From: Clostridia bacterium
GTDB taxonomy: Bacteria > Bacillota > Clostridia > Oscillospirales > CAG-272
NCBI GenBank assembly: GCA_900763885.1
Contig: CAAFLY010000151.1
Location: 1-9,550, forward strand
Direction: 5' to 3'
DNA length: 9,550 nt
The first letter of the stretch is position 1. Each line of letters opens with the position of its first letter. The notes below the pieces were generated by a model that saw only the letters and a program-made list of their open reading frames with translations, was not told the DNA's origin and did not search any database. The position numbers and the translations under genes are program-made. Shown one piece after another: positions 6,290-9,550 of this stretch.

Positions 6290-7725
6290 TATACGCAAGC
6301 GTTTGTGAGGCGCAGGCGGCATTGTCCCGGGGAGAGGTCACTTCGAGCACCCTGACAGAGGAGATCCTCGAACGGATCCACACGTCCCCCTATGGCGCAT
6401 ATCTGACCGTGTGCGACGAGGCGGCACGGGCGGCGGCGGAAAAAGCGGACAGACTGCGGCAGACGGATCCGACGGGCGTCCATCCGCTCTGCGGGATCCC
6501 GTATTCCCTCAAGGACAATTTCGTCACCGCCGGGATCCGGACAACCTGCGCGTCCCGGATGCTTGCCGGATTTGTACCGCGGTACGATGCCGCCGTGTAC
6601 GAGAAGCTGCGGGACTGCGGGGCGGTACTGGTCGGCAAAACGGATATGGATGAATTCGCAATGGGCTCGGCAGGACACTATTCCGCGCTCGGCCGCTGCG
6701 TCAATCCGCTTGATCCAACGAGATCGGCGGGCGGATCCTCGACAGGAGCGGCGGCATCGGTGGCGGCCGGGGAGGCGTACTTTGCACTCGGCAGCGATAC
6801 AGGCGGCTCTGCGAGACAACCGGCGTCGTTCTGCGGACTGGTCGCGATGAAGCCGACGTATGGACGGATCTCCCGCTTCGGACTGGTGGAGTTTGCCTCC
6901 TCCATGGATACCGTCTGTCCGATCACCCGCACTGTCGCGGACAATCGGCTCGTCCTGTCTGCCATTGCCGGACCGGACGCGCGCGATATGACGACAATTG
7001 CGGCAGAACCGCGCCTGGAGCGGTGTGCGGATTCGCTTGCGGGCCTTCGTGTCGGCGTGATGGCAGGATACGCGGAGCTGTGTGACGCGGCGACTGTGCG
7101 TGCTGCGGAACGGATCAAGGCGATACTCGCGGATGCCGGGGCGATTGTGACCACGGTATCATTGCCGTCACCGGAGATTGCCGTGGACGTGTATGTGACG
7201 ACCGCCGCCGCGGAAGCCTCTTCCAATCTGGCACGCTACGACGGGATCCGATATGGTGCCGGAGCAGAGGGGGCGGCCTTTGCGGAGATGGTGACGAACG
7301 CGCGGACGACGGGACTTGGCGCGGAGGTCAAACGGCGGATCCTTGCCGGAAAATTCGCGCTGTCCTCGGTGCTGAACGGCGACTACTATCGCCGGGTATC
7401 CGCTGTACGGGCAAAAATCGGCAAAGAGATCGACGAGATCCTGCGGACGGTGGACGTGGTCCTCATGCCGACTACCGCGACTGTTGCATTTCCCACAGTT
7501 TTGCCGGGGGAGGATCCGGATACCTTATACGAAAGCGACGCGTTTACGGTATACGCCAATCTGACCGGACTGCCCGCGATCCAGATTCCCGCCGGCGGTG
7601 ATGGGAAGCTCCCCTGCGGCGTGTCCTTTTTCGGCGGACGAGGCGCGGAATCGCTGTTATACAATGTCGCGGCGTATTGTGAGCGGATGACGGAGCCGTA
7701 CCGTGCGGAATGGAGGTGTGTATGA
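6286..7725 (+). CDS. gatA: Asp-tRNA(Asn)/Glu-tRNA(Gln) amidotransferase subunit A (glutaminase/amidase)
   Basis: GatA is the amidase-signature subunit. It hydrolyses glutamine and feeds ammonia through a channel to GatB, which amidates tRNA-bound Glu or Asp. The product is 479 residues, close to the usual 485. The Ser-cisSer-Lys triad is intact: K76 in YSLKDNF, S151 in GGSSTGAA and S175 in GSDTGGSARQPASFCG. The spacings of 75 and 24 residues equal those of S. aureus GatA (K79, S154, S178). MDEFAMGS and the KPTYGRISRFGLVEFASSMDT segment are also typical. The same frame stays open leftward to 6067 through gatC, but ATG 6286 is the right start. AGGTGG (6273-6278) lies seven bases before it, the ATG overlaps the gatC stop (ATGA), and K76 then falls at the expected place. 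gatB begins within the last codons. Confidence 0.97.
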   Translation: MIYASVCEAQAALSRGEVTSSTLTEEILERIHTSPYGAYLTVCDEAARAAAEKADRLRQTDPTGVHPLCGIPYSLKDNFVTAGIRTTCASRMLAGFVPRYDAAVYEKLRDCGAVLVGKTDMDEFAMGSAGHYSALGRCVNPLDPTRSAGGSSTGAAASVAAGEAYFALGSDTGGSARQPASFCGLVAMKPTYGRISRFGLVEFASSMDTVCPITRTVADNRLVLSAIAGPDARDMTTIAAEPRLERCADSLAGLRVGVMAGYAELCDAATVRAAERIKAILADAGAIVTTVSLPSPEIAVDVYVTTAAAEASSNLARYDGIRYGAGAEGAAFAEMVTNARTTGLGAEVKRRILAGKFALSSVLNGDYYRRVSAVRAKIGKEIDEILRTVDVVLMPTTATVAFPTVLPGEDPDTLYESDAFTVYANLTGLPAIQIPAGGDGKLPCGVSFFGGRGAESLLYNVAAYCERMTEPYRAEWRCV

Positions 7726-9143
7726 TGCCGGAATGGGAGGCGATCATCGGTGTGGAGGTACACGTGGAGCTGAAAACGGCGACCAAAGCGTTCTGCGCGT
7801 GCCCTACCGATTTCGGCATGGAGCCGAATACGGCGGTCTGCCCGATCTGTCTGGGAATGCCGGGTGCCCTGCCGCGGCTGAATGGAGAAGCGGTGCGGTA
7901 CGCGGTGATGGCGGGACTGGCACTGCACGGCACGATCCACCGGAAAACGTGGTTCGATCGTAAAAATTACACATATCCCGATCTGCCCAAAGGGTATCAG
8001 ATCACACAGTACGACAGACCGTTTGTGACAGATGGGTATGTGGAGATGCCGGACGGTGACGGAGCGCGCCGCGTACGGATCGAGCGGATTCATCTGGAGG
8101 AGGACGCCGGAAAGCTCTTGCACCGGGACGACGGCACGTACATCGATTACAACCGCTGCGGCGTTCCGCTTATTGAGATCGTCTCCGCGCCGGATATGCG
8201 CTCTGCCGCCGAGGTGCGCGCGTATCTGACCGAGCTGCGCCGCCGGATTCTCTATATCGGCGTGTCCGACTGTAAAATGAACGAGGGCTCCATGCGGTGC
8301 GATGTCAATGTGTCGGTCCATCGTCCGGGAGAGCCGTTTGGTGTGCGGTGCGAGATCAAGAATCTCAACTCCATCCAGTACGCCGGACGGGCCGTGGAGG
8401 ATGAGATCGCCCGGCAAAGTGCCATGCTTGCGCGTGGGGAGCGTGTGGAGGCGGAGACAAGACGGTACAATGAGAATACCGGACACACGGAGTCGATGCG
8501 CAAAAAGGAGGACAGCGTGGATTACCGTTACTTCCCGGAGCCGAACATTCCGCCGGTGATTCTGTCGGATGCGTGGCTGGAGGCGGTACGCGGCAAGCTG
8601 CCCCCCATGCCGGAGGAGGCGGAAGCCATGCTGCGCGATCGATACAGTCTGCCGGAGGAGGATGTGCGCCGGATTGCCACACTGCCCTCCCGTGTCCGAT
8701 ACTTTAAGACCGCGGCGGAGCCATGTCGGTATCCGCGTCTGTGTGCCAATCTGTATATCGGCTCGCTTCTGCCGGGACTGGCGGAGGATGGCGTACCGGA
8801 ACTGCGCGCGGAGTGGCTATATGAGGTGGCAGAGCTCTTTGGCGACGGAAAAATCGGCAGCACCACGGCGAAAAAGCTCTTGTCCATGGCGGAAGCGGAA
8901 AATATCGCCCCGCACTGTATCGCCGAACGGGAGGAAATGTACCTCATCACGGATCCCGCACGGCTGATGGAATTTGTGCGCCGGGCAATTTGTACAAACG
9001 AAAAGGCGGTTTTGCAGTATCGCGGCGGAAAGAAAACGGCGGCAAAGGCGATCCTCGGCTCCGTTTTCCGGGAAAGCGGCGGCAGAGCGGATCCGGCACT
9101 TGCGGAAAAGCTCCTGTTGGAAGCTCTGGATGGCGCGGATTGA
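7722..9143 (+). CDS. gatB: Asp-tRNA(Asn)/Glu-tRNA(Gln) amidotransferase subunit B
   Basis: GatB binds the misacylated tRNA, activates the Glu/Asp side chain with ATP and transfers ammonia to it. The product is 473 residues, as usual. Family features in order are IIGVEVHVEL (8-17), a four-cysteine zinc site (C25, C27, C40, C43: FCAC and CPICLGMPG), WFDRKNYTYPDLPKGYQI in the kinase-like cradle, HLEEDAGK, YIDYNRCGVPLIEIVS (PROSITE-type signature), MRCDVNVS, EIKNLNS and KKEDSVDYRYFPEPN. A C-terminal helical YqeY-like tail for tRNA binding follows. The start is decided by GGAGG (7712-7716). ATG 7722 (5 bases away, ATGA overlap with the gatA stop, as at gatC/gatA) and ATG 7725 (8 bases away) are both good. 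The ATG at 7710 overlaps the ribosome binding site and is unlikely. This is the last gene of the operon, 17 bases before a hairpin terminator. Confidence 0.97.
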   Translation: MMPEWEAIIGVEVHVELKTATKAFCACPTDFGMEPNTAVCPICLGMPGALPRLNGEAVRYAVMAGLALHGTIHRKTWFDRKNYTYPDLPKGYQITQYDRPFVTDGYVEMPDGDGARRVRIERIHLEEDAGKLLHRDDGTYIDYNRCGVPLIEIVSAPDMRSAAEVRAYLTELRRRILYIGVSDCKMNEGSMRCDVNVSVHRPGEPFGVRCEIKNLNSIQYAGRAVEDEIARQSAMLARGERVEAETRRYNENTGHTESMRKKEDSVDYRYFPEPNIPPVILSDAWLEAVRGKLPPMPEEAEAMLRDRYSLPEEDVRRIATLPSRVRYFKTAAEPCRYPRLCANLYIGSLLPGLAEDGVPELRAEWLYEVAELFGDGKIGSTTAKKLLSMAEAENIAPHCIAEREEMYLITDPARLMEFVRRAICTNEKAVLQYRGGKKTAAKAILGSVFRESGGRADPALAEKLLLEALDGAD

Positions 9144-9160
9144 TTGCATGGGAATATACG

Positions 9161-9208
9161 CGGACACACGGACAGGTGAATGCCGAGCCGGAGTGTCCGT
9201 TTTTTTTC
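9161..9208 (+). terminator. Rho-independent terminator after gatB
   Basis: CGGACAC (9161-9167) pairs with GTGTCCG (9193-9199), directly followed by a run of nine T residues (9200-9208) and more T-rich sequence. The adjacent ACGGACA (9168-9174) can pair instead with TGTCCGT (9194-9200), so two upstream arms compete for one downstream arm. The loop is long (about 20-25 bases), but the T tract and position right after the gatCAB operon make termination likely. Confidence 0.8.
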
Positions 9209-9481
9209 TTTTTGTTCCCGATATGGTGTGACATAAGGCAAAAAGCAGACCCGGTGCCCGGAAAACGCGCCATGGCAGAATTCACAAAAAGTAAAAAATG
9301 TGTGTCTAAATCATGCGGAAAACTGTGAACGAAACATACGCAAGACAGCCGCATAAAAAGAAAGAACTGGAAATTCTGCATTTGTAGAAAATGGGGAATA
9401 TCTGGAAAATCACAGAGACACGTGCGGTTTGGAATGGGAAAACAAAACGAACAGGTGTTAGTATGCTATCCTTCACCGGGA
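9209..9481 (+). other. AT-rich intergenic region, no gene seen
   Basis: Base composition drops sharply from the GC-rich gatB to A-rich sequence, and I see no convincing gene on either strand. It contains a 16-base imperfect dyad, TTCTGCATTTGTAGAA (9374-9389, seven pairs with one G-T), and a weak extended -10 candidate, TGC-TATCCT (hexamer 9467-9472), without a clear -35. This is probably the control region of the gene to the right. Confidence 0.5.
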
Positions 9482-9550
9482 ATGACGGATAATCGGCGCG
9501 CGGCGGGAAGGGAGGAGAATCGTCGAATCCGCCTGACGGAAATCGCGGAA
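9482..9550 (+). CDS. Possible start of an unidentified gene, cut by the window edge
   Basis: From ATG 9482 the frame is open for 23 codons to the window end and reads MTDNRRAAGREENRRIRLTE then IAE. The composition returns to the GC-rich, codon-like pattern of the other genes exactly here. The frame is also open leftward to 9329, with further possible starts at ATG 9434 and GTG 9455. No ribosome binding site precedes 9482 at good distance, and too little is visible to name a family. The basic, helix-prone start could suit many cytoplasmic proteins. Confidence 0.28.
   Translation, partial: MTDNRRAAGREENRRIRLTEIAE

Noticed and set aside
5881..6819. A long minus-strand open frame opposite gatC and gatA
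   Set aside because: It lies against unambiguous gatCA coding sequence, is arginine-rich shadow translation and has no domain signal.
7386..8486. A 366-codon minus-strand open frame opposite gatA and gatB
   Set aside because: It spans two conserved genes in antisense, and its composition is that of a mirror frame.
3841..9331. Recurring TTCACA/TGTGAA hexamers in intergenic regions (near 3843, 4943, 9281 and 9325) as a shared regulator site
   Set aside because: A few hexamers are expected by chance in this length; the flanks do not match and no constant spacing to promoters is seen.

Overview
This is a GC-rich bacterial chromosomal window carrying seven complete or nearly complete protein genes, all with conserved housekeeping-type functions. 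Strong AGGAGG-like ribosome binding sites, extended -10 (TGnTATAAT) promoters, U-tailed hairpin terminators and a full gatCAB operon suggest a Gram-positive, Firmicutes/Clostridia-type organism with high G+C. This is inference from style and gene content; I cannot name a genus. I see no transposon, phage, CRISPR array, tRNA or rRNA, and no convincing undescribed multi-gene system.

Layout. Positions 71-3682 (+): a 5-formyltetrahydrofolate cyclo-ligase whose amino end looks incomplete, then a CPBP-family intramembrane protease, then an MltG-type endolytic murein transglycosylase with an unusually long disordered cytoplasmic N-terminal region. A strong hairpin terminator at 3696-3731 closes this block. 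Positions 3732-3968 have no gene. They hold a near-consensus extended -10 promoter on the + strand with no gene behind it, and a likely minus-strand terminator. Positions 3969-4883 (-): a YihY/BrkB-family six-helix membrane protein. Positions 4884-5042: a divergent AT-rich control region with two possible extended -10 elements and an imperfect dyad. Positions 5043-5903 (+): endonuclease IV (nfo). Positions 5963-9143 (+): gatC-gatA-gatB, coupled by short start/stop overlaps and ended by a terminator at 9161-9208. Positions 9209-9481 are AT-rich and apparently non-coding. A reading frame that may be the start of another gene runs off the right edge from 9482.

How the genes fit together. GatC, GatA and GatB form the amidotransferase that converts misacylated Glu-tRNA(Gln) and/or Asp-tRNA(Asn) to the correct aminoacyl-tRNA. 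Nfo repairs abasic sites and may share a transcript with gatCAB, because only 59 bases separate them and I see no terminator. MltG (glycan strand release), the CPBP protease and YihY all act at the membrane, but the sequence gives no direct evidence that they work together. The points most worth a second look are the orphan promoter at 3835-3863, the stop codon interrupting apparent homology upstream of the cyclo-ligase, the divergent GatC, and the MltG N-terminal extension.
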